The notes: a model not told the origin generated them from the letters alone. 16,115 nucleotides of DNA from Clostridiales bacterium (GCA_021204765.1 JAJPYU010000282.1:1-16115); one strand, 5' to 3'. Shown: positions 7,573 to 14,055, counted from the first letter of the stretch. Made by a program: numbers and translations.

Positions 7573-7944
7573 ATGGCAGGAAACCTTTCTCTTGAAGACA
7601 AGATGAGGATAATCCAGGAGATAGTACCCGGAAAACAGGTGACCCTGGCGCATATCATAGCGAGCCCGGATCCCATACTTTACAGAAAGCTGGGACTTGA
7701 CCCGAAGCTGGATTATGAGAAAGCGGCCATAGGCATCACCACGGTCTCCCCCTCGGAGACGGCGGTGATCATGGCGGATGTGGGTATCAAGGCCAGCGGC
7801 ATAGACATAGGCTTTGTGGACCGTTTTTCCGGTACGCTTATATTTACGGGCCTGGTCTCGGAAGTGGAGGCAGCCATGGAAGCCATGTCCGGATATGTCA
7901 GGGATCGGCTGGGGTACACAGTGTGTGAGATCACGAAGACCTGA
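7573..7944 (+). CDS. BMC shell protein, PduU/EutS type
   Basis: This is a single-domain shell hexamer of the circularly permuted PduU/EutS subfamily, which forms a beta-barrel cap on one face of the hexamer. The 123 residues match EutS almost segment by segment: RIIQEIVPGKQVTLAHIIASP at the N-terminus (the barrel strand), AIGITTVSPSETAVIMADVGIKAS, IDIGFVDRFSGTLIFTGLVSEVEAAM and the end YTVCEITKT. A short insert (LYRKLGLDPKLDYEKA) sits before AIGI, as in the family. The ATG is preceded by AGGAGG (7562-7567). The gene ends inside the left arm of a large hairpin (7942-8018), whose first bases are the TGA stop codon. The product is expected to be a minor facet component; in Salmonella, PduU interacts with PduV, which fits the next gene. 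Confidence 0.93.
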   Translation: MAGNLSLEDKMRIIQEIVPGKQVTLAHIIASPDPILYRKLGLDPKLDYEKAAIGITTVSPSETAVIMADVGIKASGIDIGFVDRFSGTLIFTGLVSEVEAAMEAMSGYVRDRLGYTVCEITKT

Positions 7945-8018
7945 TAACACCAGGGGGCAAAATTAATGCAACGGATGCTTGCATCCGATTGGATTAATTT
8001 GGGATCCGTGTGTTATCA
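7942..8018 (+). repeat. Nested intercistronic hairpin after the PduU-type gene
   Basis: Three nested stems are visible: TGATAACAC (7942-7950) with GTGTTATCA (8010-8018), AAATTAAT (7960-7967) with ATTAATTT (7993-8000), and the compact CGGATGC (7972-7978) with GCATCCG (7981-7987) around a two-base loop. The left arm starts at the TGA stop of the shell gene and the right arm ends six bases before the GGAG ribosome site of the GTPase gene. There is no U-run. A role in mRNA processing or in lowering downstream expression is inferred. Confidence 0.75.
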
Positions 8019-8032
8019 CACATGGAGTAACA

Positions 8033-8458
8033 ATGAAGAAATTAATCCTGATGGGACGCAGCATGGCGGGAAAGACCACACTCACCCAGGCTCTCAGGGG
8101 AGAGGAGATCCGCTACGTGAAGACCCAGTACATCCATAATTATGAGAGCGTCATCGACACTCCCGGGGAATATGCCCAGAGCCACAGGCTGGGCAAGGCT
8201 CTGGCCCTCTACACCTATGAGGCCGATATAGTCGGCATACTGGTGGCTGCCAACGAGCCCTACTGCATTTTCCCTCCCAATGTCACCTGCCAGGCGAACC
8301 GGGAATGCATAGGGATAGTGACGAAGATAGACCTGCCGGATGCGGATGCAGCGCTGGCTGACCTGTGGCTTCGCAACGCCGGATGCAGGAAGATCTTCCA
8401 CGTTAACTCCCTGGACGGGACGGGAGTAAAGGATATTCTGGACTACCTGATGATTTGA
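8033..8458 (+). CDS. PduV/EutP-type small GTPase of the microcompartment
   Basis: This small P-loop protein belongs to the EutP/PduV family, which accompanies BMC operons. I chose the ATG at 8033, preceded by GGAG at 8024-8027; an upstream in-frame ATG at 7979 lies inside the hairpin and adds residues the family does not have. The 141-residue product starts MKKLILMGRSMAGKTTLTQAL, with the Walker A loop GRSMAGKT. DTPGEY (G3-like) and TKID (G4-like) follow, and it ends HVNSLDGTGVKDILDYL. Lengths of E. coli EutP and Salmonella PduV are about 150-160. PduV has been linked to compartment movement and localisation and binds the outer shell face; the enzymatic role of the family is unsettled. The gene sits directly after the PduU-type shell gene, its known partner type. 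Confidence 0.88.
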   Translation: MKKLILMGRSMAGKTTLTQALRGEEIRYVKTQYIHNYESVIDTPGEYAQSHRLGKALALYTYEADIVGILVAANEPYCIFPPNVTCQANRECIGIVTKIDLPDADAALADLWLRNAGCRKIFHVNSLDGTGVKDILDYLMI

Positions 8459-8519
8459 GTGCCAAAAATCTGAGCCCATGCCATACTTGTATGGCTATGG
8501 GTGATAGATTTAATGGCAC
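8459..8519 (+). repeat. Near-continuous 61-base hairpin after the GTPase gene
   Basis: The hairpin begins at the base after the TGA stop. GTGCCA (8459-8464) pairs with TGGCAC (8514-8519), AAATCT with AGATTT, GCCCAT with ATGGGT (one G-U), and GCCATA with TATGGC around the tetraloop CTTG, with only small bulges between blocks. It lacks a U-run afterwards. Likely roles are 3'-end protection of the upstream message or attenuation; this is inference. Confidence 0.75.
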
Positions 8520-8539
8520 GCCCGAGACATGAGAAAAAA

Positions 8540-8610
8540 GTGGGGCGGGGACCCCACGGATTTCGAATGAATCGGAGGATTGCGAGAGCACGAGGTGCGG
8601 AGCAATCCGT
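8540..8610 (+). repeat. Two further hairpins, candidate dispersed palindromic element
   Basis: GTGGGG (8540-8545) pairs with CCCCAC (8552-8557). Next to it, GGATTGC (8577-8583) pairs with GCAATCC (8602-8608), enclosing GCAC (8588-8591) with GTGC (8595-8598) around the loop GAG. The second unit is compact and GC-rich and sits in a spacer of 219 bases without a gene. It resembles the kind of short palindrome found many times in Lachnospiraceae genomes, but that is recollection and needs a genome search. It also shares the order of motifs (GCAC-loop-GGTGC-GGAGCA) with arm C of the leader at 3903-3968. Confidence 0.55.
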
Positions 8611-8621
8611 AAATCATCAAT

Positions 8622-8659
8622 AACTGATATAAAACACATAAACTGATATAAAACACACA
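8622..8659 (+). repeat. Tandem 19-base direct repeat upstream of the aldolase gene
   Basis: The unit AACTGATATAAAACACAYA occurs twice head to tail (8622-8640 and 8641-8659), differing at one base. It ends about three bases before the AGGAGG of the aldolase gene. Each copy carries ATAAAAC, also present three times ahead of the operon promoter (3692, 3702, 3734). It could be an operator pair or a duplicated AT-rich ribosome-site enhancer. No -35 box fits well. Confidence 0.7.
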
Positions 8660-8677
8660 GTCAGGAGGAGACAGCTA

Positions 8678-9538
8678 ATGGTAAACGAAATGGAAATCAA
8701 AAAACAGATCTGCGACATAGGAAAGAGGATCTACAACAGGAACATGGTGGCCGCCAACGACGGCAATATTTCCGTGAAGCTTAATGACCACACTTTCCTC
8801 TGCACCCCCACGGGGGTGTCCAAGGGCTTTATGACCCCGGAGTACATCTGCAAGGTGGATGAGAAGGGGGACATCATCCAGGCCAACAAGGGCTTTAAGC
8901 CCTCCTCGGAGATCAAGATGCATATGAGGGTCTACCAGAAGAGGCCTGATGTGGGAGCGGTGGTACATGCCCACCCCACTTACGCCACCTCCTTTGCCAT
9001 CGCCGGCATTCCCCTGACCCAGCCCATCATGCCTGAAGCTGTCATTTCGCTGGGCTGCGTCCCCATCGCCGAGTACGGCACACCCTCCACCATGGAGATC
9101 CCCGACAATCTGGAGAAATACCTGCCCTACTTTGACGCAGTACTCTTAGAAAGCCACGGCGCCCTTACCTGGAGCACCGATCTCCTGGCGGCCTACCACA
9201 AGATGGAGAGCGTTGAGTTCTACGCACAGCTCCTTTACCAGTCAAAGATGCTGGGAGGACCCAAGGAATTCGATGAGGCTCATATAAAGCGCCTCTATGA
9301 GATCAGGAGAAAGTTCGGCATGCCCGGAAAGCATCCCGCCAGCCTCTGCCTCAATAAGGACGGCGTAAACTGCCACAACTGCGGCGGCTGCAATGAGGAC
9401 TTCCGCCAGTTCCCCGGCTACCAGTATGATTTCGTAGGCCGGGACTGCGGCTGCGGGGGACAGGGTGCAGACACATGCAAAGCTGATGAGGCAGCTATCG
9501 CTGACATAGTGAAGAAAGTGATATCCCAGCTGAATTAA
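8678..9538 (+). CDS. Class II aldolase (fuculose-1-phosphate aldolase-like) with Cys-rich linker and targeting helix
   Basis: The catalytic domain (about residues 1-215) is a FucA-type class II aldolase that would release L-lactaldehyde and DHAP from L-fuculose 1-phosphate, and possibly rhamnulose 1-phosphate. Visible catalytic features are the NDGNISVK segment, TPTGVSKG, E78 in SSEIKMH, zinc ligands H97 and H99 in VHAHPTYATSF, and H160 in LLESHGALTW. E. coli FucA is about 215 residues; this protein has 286. The extra tail holds seven cysteines (224, 232, 235, 238, 257, 259, 267), including CHNCGGC and CGC, then an amphipathic helix (EAAIADIVKKVISQLN) like the N-terminal helices of the neighbouring dehydrogenases. 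That helix is a typical encapsulation peptide, so the aldolase is expected inside the shell. AGGAGG at 8662-8667 supports the start. Exact substrate is inferred. Confidence 0.9.
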   Translation: MVNEMEIKKQICDIGKRIYNRNMVAANDGNISVKLNDHTFLCTPTGVSKGFMTPEYICKVDEKGDIIQANKGFKPSSEIKMHMRVYQKRPDVGAVVHAHPTYATSFAIAGIPLTQPIMPEAVISLGCVPIAEYGTPSTMEIPDNLEKYLPYFDAVLLESHGALTWSTDLLAAYHKMESVEFYAQLLYQSKMLGGPKEFDEAHIKRLYEIRRKFGMPGKHPASLCLNKDGVNCHNCGGCNEDFRQFPGYQYDFVGRDCGCGGQGADTCKADEAAIADIVKKVISQLN

Positions 9539-9565
9539 ATATAACTAAGGAAAGGAAAGAATACT

Positions 9566-10957
9566 ATGCAGATCACAGAATCACAGTTACAGGCTATAGT
9601 GCAGCAGGTGATGGCCCAGATGCAATCAGGCGGAGCCAATGCCGGCAGCCGCGGCGTATTTAATGACATGGAGACAGCCATAGAGAGGGCTAAGGAGGCC
9701 CAGAAGATCGTACGTGTCATGTCCATGGACCAGAGAGAGAAGATCATTACAATCATCCGCAGGAAGATAAAGGAAAATGCGGAGAAATTTGCCCGTATGG
9801 GCGTGGAAGAGACCGGAATGGGAAATGTGGGAGATAAGATATTAAAGCATATGCTGGTAGCCGAGAAGACTCCCGGCACTGAGGATATCACCACCACTGC
9901 CTGGTCAGGAGACAGGGGACTCACCCTGGTGGAGATGGGACCTTTCGGGGTCATAGGCTCCATAACCCCCTGTACCAATCCCAGCGAGACAGTGCTTTGC
10001 AACACTATAGGCATGCTGGCCGGAGGGAATACGGTGGTGTTCAATCCCCATCCCCAGGCGGTGAAGACCTCCATTGCCGCAGTAAATCTGTTAAATGAGG
10101 CTTCCCTGGAGGGCGGCGGCCCGGACAACATAGCCTGCACTGTGGCCAACCCTACTATGGATACCAGTGCGGTGATGATGAAGCATCCGGATATACATCT
10201 CCTGGTAGCCACAGGGGGTCCGGGAGTGGTGACGGCTGTGCTCTCCTCAGGCAAGAGGGGCATAGGAGCCGGGGCAGGCAATCCCCCCGCACTGGTGGAT
10301 GAGACCGCGGATATCAGGAAAGCTGCCGAGGACATAGTAAACGGCTGCACCTTCGACAACAATCTCCCCTGCATTGCGGAGAAGGAGATCATTGCAGTGG
10401 ATTCCATCTGCGATGAGCTGATGCGGTATATGATAAATGAGCAGGGCTGCTACCTGGCATCCAAGGAGATCCAGGACAAACTGATACACACGGTACTCAC
10501 CGACAAAGGTGCTTTAAACCGTAAATGTGTGGGGCGTGATGCCAGGACTCTTCTTAAAATGGTGGGCGTGGATGCGCCGGAAAATATCCGCTGCATCACC
10601 TTCGAGGGACCGAAGGAGCATCCTCTTATCACTACGGAGCTGATGATGCCCATACTGGGAGTGGTGAGAGCCAGGGACTTCGATGATGCGGTGGAGAAGG
10701 CCGTCTGGCTGGAGCACGGCAACAGGCATTCCGCCCATATCCATTCCAAGAACGTGGATCGGATCACAAAGTATGCCAGGGAGATAGACACCACCATCGT
10801 GGTCAAGAACGGGCCGTCATACGCAGCCTTTGGCTTCGGAGGGGAGGGTTACTGCACATTCACCATTGCCAGCCGGACAGGTGAGGGTCTGACCAGTGCG
10901 GCCTCTTTCACCAAGAGCAGGAGATGCACTATGTCAGATTCACTGTGTATCAGGTAA
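9566..10957 (+). CDS. CoA-acylating propionaldehyde dehydrogenase (PduP-like)
   Basis: It oxidises propionaldehyde to propionyl-CoA with NAD inside the compartment. The 463 residues match PduP/EutE length. Residues 5-20 (ESQLQAIVQQVMAQMQ) form an amphipathic encapsulation helix, followed by a Gly/Ala-rich linker (SGGANAGS) before the catalytic domain starting near FNDMETAIERAKEAQ. The catalytic cysteine is C269 in NGCTFDNNLPCIAEKE, at the same position and motif as in Salmonella PduP. Other family segments are MGPFGVIGSITPCTNP, GGNTVVFNPHP, ATGGPGVV, GNPPALVDETADI and AFGFGGEGYCTFTIASRTGEG. An AAGGAAAGG ribosome site precedes the ATG. It is 27 bases after the aldolase and 87 bases before the alcohol dehydrogenase, with which it forms a redox pair recycling NAD. 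Confidence 0.94.
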   Translation: MQITESQLQAIVQQVMAQMQSGGANAGSRGVFNDMETAIERAKEAQKIVRVMSMDQREKIITIIRRKIKENAEKFARMGVEETGMGNVGDKILKHMLVAEKTPGTEDITTTAWSGDRGLTLVEMGPFGVIGSITPCTNPSETVLCNTIGMLAGGNTVVFNPHPQAVKTSIAAVNLLNEASLEGGGPDNIACTVANPTMDTSAVMMKHPDIHLLVATGGPGVVTAVLSSGKRGIGAGAGNPPALVDETADIRKAAEDIVNGCTFDNNLPCIAEKEIIAVDSICDELMRYMINEQGCYLASKEIQDKLIHTVLTDKGALNRKCVGRDARTLLKMVGVDAPENIRCITFEGPKEHPLITTELMMPILGVVRARDFDDAVEKAVWLEHGNRHSAHIHSKNVDRITKYAREIDTTIVVKNGPSYAAFGFGGEGYCTFTIASRTGEGLTSAASFTKSRRCTMSDSLCIR

Positions 10958-11044
10958 AAGACTGCTCTGTTATAATAACCGAGATAGTGCAAAAGCCTTA
11001 TAATTGCCCTGTTTTACAGTATCAGGACAGGAAAGGAAGAAGCT

Positions 11045-12277
11045 ATGGAAATGAATCAGAATCAGGTGGAAGCCATAGTAAGACAGGTTCTGGACAATCT
11101 GTCGGGACATGCAGTAAACGGTGGAAGTGCAGGAGCAATAAACCGGGCAGATGCCGCTATTCCGGATATGGCTCATGTGGCCATGCTGACCTCCCCGGAA
11201 CACTTTGACGTGAAAGAGTTCCCCATCCCGGAAGTGGGGGATGACGATATTCTCGTGAAGGTCGAGGGCTGCGGTATCTGTGGCACTGATGCCCATGAGT
11301 TTAAGCGTGATCCTTTCGGCCTCATCCCGGTGGCTCTGGGCCATGAAGGGACAGGCCGCATAGTGAAAATGGGGAAAAATGTGAAATGCGATTCTGCCGG
11401 AAAGTCGGTAAAAGTCGGTGATAAGCTGGTCACCTGCATGATATTTAAGGATGACCCGGACATCACCATGTTCGACCTGAATAAGCAGAATGTCGGAGGG
11501 GCGGATGTCTACGGACTTCTTCCCGATGACGATGTCCATTTAAACGGCTGGTTTTCAGACTACATTTTCATCCGGGGTGGCTCCACATTTTTCAATGTCA
11601 GCGACCTGGATCTGGACTCACGGATCCTCATAGAGCCCTGCGCCGTCCTGGTGCATGCGGTGGAGAGGGCAAAGAGCACGGGAATACTCCGCTTTAACAG
11701 CAGGGTGGTGGTCCAGGGCTGCGGCCCCATCGGCCTCATCTGCATTGCGGTGCTTAAGACAATGGGGATCGCAAATATCATCGCCGTGGATGGGAATCCT
11801 GGAAGGCTTGCCTTTGCCGCAAGGCTGGGAGCCTCCGACAGCGTGAACTTTACGAATTATAAAGGAGCCGAAGCGATGGCCGAAGGGATTAAGGAGAAAT
11901 TCGGCGGCCATCTGGCGGACTTCGCTTTCCAGTGTACCGGTTCCCCGGCGGGACACTCAAATATTTACAAGTTCATACGGAACGGCGGGGGACTCTGCGA
12001 GCTGGGATTTTTCATAAACGGCGGTGATGCCACGATAAATCCCCATTTTGACATCTGCGCCAAGGAGATCACCACGGTGGGCAGCTGGGTGTACACCCTG
12101 AGGGATTACGCCACCACTTTCGATTTCCTTAAGAGCGCCAATGCCATCGGCCTGCCGATAAAGGAGCTGATCACCGACAAATACCCCTTAAGCCGGATAA
12201 ATGAGGCCTACGCCAAAAATCTGGCCATGACGGGGCTTAAGATCGCGGTGATCCCCGATTGTGAGATGCAGATCTGA
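11045..12277 (+). CDS. Zinc-type alcohol dehydrogenase with encapsulation helix (PduQ-like role)
   Basis: This medium-chain (MDR) dehydrogenase probably reduces propionaldehyde to 1-propanol and regenerates NAD for the aldehyde dehydrogenase. Residues 5-20 (QNQVEAIVRQVLDNLS) are an encapsulation helix aligning with that of the upstream enzyme; a Gly/Ala/Asn linker follows to about residue 40. The catalytic zinc site is visible: C79 in GCGICGTDAHEF, H100 and E101 in LGHEGTG, and an EPCAVLVHAVER segment. The NAD-binding turn is VVQGCGPIGLICIAV with an acidic residue in AVDGNPGRL. The structural-zinc lobe of four close cysteines usual in MDR alcohol dehydrogenases is absent; the lobe reads TCMIFKDDPDITMFDLNKQN. 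Salmonella PduQ is an unrelated iron-type enzyme, so this would be an analogue. Substrate is inferred from context; L-lactaldehyde reduction to propanediol is an alternative role. Confidence 0.85.
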   Translation: MEMNQNQVEAIVRQVLDNLSGHAVNGGSAGAINRADAAIPDMAHVAMLTSPEHFDVKEFPIPEVGDDDILVKVEGCGICGTDAHEFKRDPFGLIPVALGHEGTGRIVKMGKNVKCDSAGKSVKVGDKLVTCMIFKDDPDITMFDLNKQNVGGADVYGLLPDDDVHLNGWFSDYIFIRGGSTFFNVSDLDLDSRILIEPCAVLVHAVERAKSTGILRFNSRVVVQGCGPIGLICIAVLKTMGIANIIAVDGNPGRLAFAARLGASDSVNFTNYKGAEAMAEGIKEKFGGHLADFAFQCTGSPAGHSNIYKFIRNGGGLCELGFFINGGDATINPHFDICAKEITTVGSWVYTLRDYATTFDFLKSANAIGLPIKELITDKYPLSRINEAYAKNLAMTGLKIAVIPDCEMQI

Positions 12278-12295
12278 ACTGAGCAGACATTAATG

Positions 12296-12389
12296 TGATA
12301 CCGGGGTAAAAGGCCGGATCCTGATCTTCAAAGATATGGCCCTGCAACGGATATCTGCATGAAGTTACACCTAAGCAACCATGGTATCA
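12296..12389 (+). repeat. Long-range inverted repeat in the gap before the PduA-type gene
   Basis: TGATACC (12296-12302) pairs with GGTATCA (12383-12389); GGGGTAA (12303-12308 area) partly pairs with TTACACC. Between them GGCC (12312-12315) faces GGCC (12337-12340) with ATCTT/AGAT inside. The structure is looser than the other hairpins here. It fills most of the 169-base spacer; the remainder is AT-rich (TTTTAATATATATAG) and leads to a strong AAGGAGG site. No promoter with a proper -35 box is seen. Confidence 0.5.
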
Positions 12390-12446
12390 TTTTAATATAT
12401 ATAGCAATTAACTAAATAGTGCACAAAACAAAAGGAGGAAGAAGAA

Positions 12447-12728
12447 ATGGCACAGGAAGCATTAGGAATGGTTGAAACCAGAGGACTGGTAGCTGCTATA
12501 GAGGCAGCTGATACCATGTGCAAGGCGGCCAACGTAATACTGATCGGGACTGAGAAGATCGGATCCGGACTGGTGACCGTCATGGTCCGCGGAGATGTCG
12601 GTGCTGTGAAGTCTTCGGTAGAGGCCGGAGCAGCCAATGCGGAGCGGCTCGGAGAGCTGATCGCCCAGCACGTGATCCCCAGGCCCCACAATGATGTTGA
12701 AGCTATTCTGCCGAAAGTCAACAGGTAA
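12447..12728 (+). CDS. BMC shell hexamer, PduA/EutM type
   Basis: This is a canonical single-domain BMC-H shell protein of 93 residues that tiles the facets and forms the metabolite pores. The sequence runs ALGMVETRGLVAAIEAADTM, KAANVILIGTEKIGSG and VTVMVRGDVGAVKSSVEAG, then VIPRPHNDVEAILP. The pore loop is KIGSG (residues 37-41), the same as in PduA, which passes propanediol. K26 and the R-P-H edge residues (78-80) are in place for hexamer-hexamer contacts. The AAGGAGGAAG ribosome site is the strongest in the operon, and a stable hairpin follows the stop; both fit the high expression expected of the major shell protein. It is the only canonical BMC-H in the window. Confidence 0.95.
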   Translation: MAQEALGMVETRGLVAAIEAADTMCKAANVILIGTEKIGSGLVTVMVRGDVGAVKSSVEAGAANAERLGELIAQHVIPRPHNDVEAILPKVNR

Positions 12729-12744
12729 CGGGCCGACGATGTGC

Positions 12745-12772
12745 GGCGGGATCCTCTTTTGGGGATCCCGCC
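12745..12772 (+). terminator. Stable GC-rich hairpin after the PduA-type gene, without U-run
   Basis: GGCGGGATCC (12745-12754) pairs perfectly with GGATCCCGCC (12763-12772) around the loop TCTTTTGG. The bases after it (CATACAGGCC) are not a U-run, so it is more likely a 3'-end stabiliser or partial attenuator that keeps shell protein above the level of downstream PduL than a full terminator. It ends ten bases before the AGGGAGGG site of pduL. Confidence 0.6.
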
Positions 12773-12797
12773 CATACAGGCCAGGGAGGGATCGTAA

Positions 12798-13451
12798 ATG
12801 ACTGCTTATGAAACAAGGCGGGTGGAGGAGATCACCCGCATGGTCATTAATTCTTTAAAGGACAGCCCCAGGGATAACAATGCCTATAGGGTTCCGGTAG
12901 GGGTAAGCAATCGCCACATCCATTTAAGCAGGGCGGATGTGGATACCCTTTTCGGAAAAGGGTATCAATTGAAAAAGAAAAAAGAGCTTATGGGCGGGCA
13001 GTATGCCTGTGAGGAATGCTGTACCATAGTGGGACTGAAGCTCAGGGCTATAGAGAACGTCCGGATCCTGGGGCCTGTCAGGAAGGCCACACAGGTGGAG
13101 ATCAGCGCCACCGACGCCAGGAAGCTGGGTATAAACGTACCGGTAAGAGAGTCCGGAGACACAGCAGGCAGCGCTCCTATAGCGATAGTCGGGCCAAAAG
13201 GTGCCATATACTTAAAAGAGGGATGCATTATCGCGGCAAGGCATATCCACATGGCTCCAAAAGACGCGGCAGACTGCGGCGTGAAAGACGGGGATTATGT
13301 CAGCGTGAGAGTGGAAAATGAGCGAGGCACCACTTTTAACCGGGTAAAGATCCGCGTGGACGACAGCTTTACCCTGGAGATGCATATAGATACTGACGAG
13401 GCCAATGCCTGTGAGATCTCCACAGGGGATACGGTCGAGGTAATCAGATAA
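12798..13451 (+). CDS. pduL: Phosphate propanoyltransferase PduL
   Basis: It converts propionyl-CoA and phosphate to propionyl phosphate and free CoA, recycling CoA inside the shell. The 217-residue protein matches PduL family landmarks: VPVGVSNRHIHLS (zinc ligands H40 and H42), LGPVRKATQVEISATDARKLG, VGPKGAIYL, IIAARHIHMAP (H149, H151) and MHIDTDEANAC. Residues 8-21 (RVEEITRMVINSLK) form an amphipathic helix ahead of the catalytic domain, the encapsulation helix seen in compartment PduL proteins. One odd point is QYACEECCTIV (C71, C74, C75), where family members I remember usually have AAEE-type residues without cysteines. The propionate kinase that would use the product to make ATP is not in the window. 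Confidence 0.94.
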   Translation: MTAYETRRVEEITRMVINSLKDSPRDNNAYRVPVGVSNRHIHLSRADVDTLFGKGYQLKKKKELMGGQYACEECCTIVGLKLRAIENVRILGPVRKATQVEISATDARKLGINVPVRESGDTAGSAPIAIVGPKGAIYLKEGCIIAARHIHMAPKDAADCGVKDGDYVSVRVENERGTTFNRVKIRVDDSFTLEMHIDTDEANACEISTGDTVEVIR

Positions 13452-13485
13452 GAGAGGTTTAAAACGGGTATCACGGAGGGGTCAG

Positions 13486-14034
13486 ATGAGAAGAGCCATC
13501 GGAATGATTGAATTTAAGACAGTATCATCCGGCATCACGGCGGCGGATCAGATGGTGAAGACTGCCAGCGTGGAGCTTCTCGCTGCCCAGACAGTCTGTC
13601 CCGGAAAATATGTGGCTCTCATTGCCGGGGAGCTCAGTGCGGTGGATGCCGCCATAGAGAAAGCCAGGGAGACCCGCCCGGAATCCCTTGTCAGTGATTT
13701 TATTCTGGGGAACCCGGATCCGTCAATATTCCCGGCTATAAACGGTACGGCCTGTATAGAAGGCGTAAATGCCCTGGGGATACTGGAGACCTATGATGCG
13801 GCATCCATAATAGTGGCAGCGGATACGGCTGCGAAGACAGCCATAGTGGAACTCATAGAGCTGCGCATTGCCAGGGGAATGGGCGGAAAGTCATATATGT
13901 TTATCACCGGGGATGTGGCTGCCTGTGAGGCTGCCATAGAGACAGCCAGGGAGAAAGTGGGAGACCGGGGAATGTATCTGGATTCATCCGTGATACCCAG
14001 GCCTGATCCGCAGATGATAAGAATGATAATGTGA
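13486..14034 (+). CDS. BMC shell trimer, PduT type, probable Fe-S cluster protein
   Basis: This tandem-domain (BMC-T) shell protein of 182 residues is similar end to end to Salmonella PduT. Domain 1 starts AIGMIEFKTVSSGITAADQMVKTA and domain 2 starts ALGILETYDAASIIVAADTA. PduT binds a 4Fe-4S cluster at the trimer pore through C38; here C38 is present in the same motif (TVCPGKY). The protein ends GDVAACEAAIETA then SSVIPRPDPQMI, again as in PduT. The ATG at 13486 has GGAGGGG seven bases upstream; the later ATG at 13504 would remove the first strand. A role as an electron conduit across the shell is proposed for PduT, usually with PduS, which is not in this window. Confidence 0.93.
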   Translation: MRRAIGMIEFKTVSSGITAADQMVKTASVELLAAQTVCPGKYVALIAGELSAVDAAIEKARETRPESLVSDFILGNPDPSIFPAINGTACIEGVNALGILETYDAASIIVAADTAAKTAIVELIELRIARGMGGKSYMFITGDVAACEAAIETAREKVGDRGMYLDSSVIPRPDPQMIRMIM

Positions 14035-14055
14035 TTGGTGACTTGGAGGAGACAT

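Noticed and set aside
7979..8032. Upstream start for the PduV/EutP-type gene
   Set aside because: The extra residues lie inside the large hairpin, are not family-like, and the ATG at 8033 has its own GGAG site.
10971..11004. Two TATAAT hexamers in the gap before the alcohol dehydrogenase
   Set aside because: Neither has a recognisable -35 box at 16-18 bases, and the genes are plainly cotranscribed.
10924..11208. 94-codon plus-strand frame between the two dehydrogenases
   Set aside because: It overlaps the start of the alcohol dehydrogenase in another frame; the dehydrogenase frame has the ribosome site and the targeting helix.
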